Part shown: positions 63,247 through 64,000 of the stretch, piece after piece
Layout: every line of letters begins with the position of its first letter
How positions within the stretch are numbered: the first letter of the stretch is position 1
From: Salmonirosea aquatica
GTDB taxonomy: Bacteria; Bacteroidota; Bacteroidia; Cytophagales; Spirosomataceae
Length of the DNA: 64,000 nucleotides
Reading direction: 5' to 3'
Assembly: GCF_009296315.1 (NCBI RefSeq)
Contig: NZ_WHLY01000002.1
Coordinates: 2,480,001-2,544,000 of the forward strand
The notes under the pieces: generated by a model
What the model saw: the letters and a program-made list of their open reading frames with translations, nothing else
Database searches by the model: none
What the model was told of the DNA's origin: nothing
Made by a program: the position numbers and the translations under genes

Positions 63247-64000
63247 TTAAGAATGTACATTAGTGGACTGACCCTCTGAGATTTTGATTTTTACTTGCTG
63301 AATAGCTTCTTTTAACATTTCATATTTTTGTTTCGAATTATCAGGAATTATGTGAATTGCCCTAACAAACATTCGCAAGGCTTCATTGAATTGATTTTGC
63401 TCTTCCTTTACTCTTCCTATATGATAATAAGTCCCAGCCATCTGATCGTATTGCTTTGAAGCTATGTAGCAATTCAAAGCAGATTCAAAATTTTTTATTG
63501 CCAGAACCCATTCTTTCTTTTTTTCATAATTTATTCCAATATGGTGATAAGTACTTCCCAACTCATTAATTTGCCCTGTGTCTTGCTTCCATTTCAGAGC
63601 ATTTTGATAATGTTTTAAAGCTATGTCATGGTCTTTCAAGCTTTCATAAACTCTTCCAATATGATGGTATGTACTTCCTATTTCATGATCTTGATTTGTC
63701 TCAATTTTCCATTTCAAAGCCTCATTAAAGTTTGTCAATGCCAAATCCCAAATATTTTGACTTTCGTATAATCTCCCAATTTGATGATAGCTACCGCCTA
63801 ACTGAAAGTATTGTTTTGATACCTGATTCCAGTAAATTGCTTTAAGATAACTTTCCAGTGCTTGATTCCAATCTTGCTTTTGATGAAATACCATTCCAAT
63901 TTGATGAAAGGTTCCACCAATAAATTCTAATTGAAATGTTTTTTCATTCCAATCAAGTGCTTTGCTATAATTCATTAAGGCATTTACCCAATCACCTTGC
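63247..64000 (-). CDS. tetratricopeptide repeat protein, N-terminus beyond window
   Basis: The minus-strand frame stays open to the window edge; only the C-terminal ~250 residues are visible. They contain about six 40-residue TPR units with a strong Y-H-x-I-G-R-x-Y-E motif and W/Q-D-x-A-L-x-x-Y/F-x-x-A-L-x-W pattern (for example STYHHIGRVYESLKDHDIALKH). The gene is AT-rich, unlike most of the window. Such 40-residue repeats occur in ligand-sensing STAND or CHAT proteins, among others. Role cannot be set without the N-terminus. Confidence 0.85.
   Translation of the reverse strand, partial: QGDWVNALMNYSKALDWNEKTFQLEFIGGTFHQIGMVFHQKQDWNQALESYLKAIYWNQVSKQYFQLGGSYHQIGRLYESQNIWDLALTNFNEALKWKIETNQDHEIGSTYHHIGRVYESLKDHDIALKHYQNALKWKQDTGQINELGSTYHHIGINYEKKKEWVLAIKNFESALNCYIASKQYDQMAGTYYHIGRVKEEQNQFNEALRMFVRAIHIIPDNSKQKYEMLKEAIQQVKIKISEGQSTNVHS

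Noticed and set aside
63247-64000. DNA repeats resembling a CRISPR array
   Set aside because: The 120-bp periodicity comes from coding TPR units; no conserved direct repeat of 25-40 bp with unique spacers is seen.
1-64000. Restriction-modification system behind the GGTACC excess
   Set aside because: No methylase or endonuclease of that kind is encoded in this window, so a link cannot be supported here.
1-64000. tRNA, rRNA or riboswitch genes
   Set aside because: I looked for T-loop motifs and conserved riboswitch cores between genes and saw none; a dedicated search could still find one.

Overview
The window reads as the chromosome of a Bacteroidota bacterium. The order is probably Cytophagales, and the Spirosomataceae/Dyadobacter group is a plausible but unproven guess. 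The evidence is a protein with a type IX secretion C-terminal signal, a TonB-dependent receptor with a carboxypeptidase-like N-domain next to a DUF4249 lipoprotein, many lipoprotein or Sec signal peptides, few Shine-Dalgarno sequences, and promoter -7 boxes of the TAnnTTTG type. Base composition is about 50% G+C by eye. Exceptions are a clearly AT-richer stretch at about 27.2-31.3 kb and AT-richer genes at about 59.6-59.9 kb and beyond 63.2 kb. I saw no rRNA, tRNA or CRISPR array.

Layout. 1-9 kb: truncated GH13 alpha-glucosidase, exported Nif3-like protein, DinB-like protein, type B carboxylesterase, EttA, DUF349 protein, and a LacI-family regulator broken by a one-base frameshift. 9.5-14.9 kb: ECF sigma factor, then uxuA, uxaC, kdgK and kdgA for uronate breakdown. 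14.9-19.7 kb: molybdoenzyme plus cytochrome b pair; an ArsR-SRPBCC-DoxX-DUF4256 operon with a visible operator/promoter; SRPBCC and cupin genes. 19.7-26.4 kb: a large BNR/sortilin-type secreted protein, a Tat-exported aminotransferase and a GAF/PAS histidine kinase. 26.8-31.2 kb: an accessory patch with a broken HigA antitoxin and a 1317-residue Cap4-like nuclease/STAND NTPase, the best candidate for an anti-phage system here. 31.7-38.6 kb: a frameshifted PVC-type dehydrogenase/HEAT/cytochrome c protein, a REP-associated transposase with REP-like hairpins, a GH20 hexosaminidase and a prohibitin. 38.8-50.4 kb: a complete RND efflux operon, a small secreted protein, nuoL-nuoM and a serine hydrolase. 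50.5-64 kb: a T9SS cargo protein, inositol oxygenase plus a sodium/solute symporter, the TonB receptor/DUF4249 pair, a membrane-START-like protein, a broken HicB antitoxin, a tricorn-type protease and a truncated TPR protein.

How the genes connect. Inositol oxygenase (52.2 kb) makes D-glucuronate, which the distant uxaC-uxuA-kdgK-kdgA cluster would convert to pyruvate and glyceraldehyde-3-phosphate. The fructuronate reductase (uxuB) needed between UxaC and UxuA is not in the window.

Three DNA-level patterns stand out. (i) GGTACC occurs about 100 times by hand count, against about 17 expected. (ii) Five 32-bp arrays of RGCY spaced every 7 bp lie in gaps between co-directional metabolic genes. 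(iii) Four reading-frame breaks are each repaired by adding a single G to a G run, which points to systematic homopolymer undercalling in the assembly or, less likely, to phase-variable tracts.
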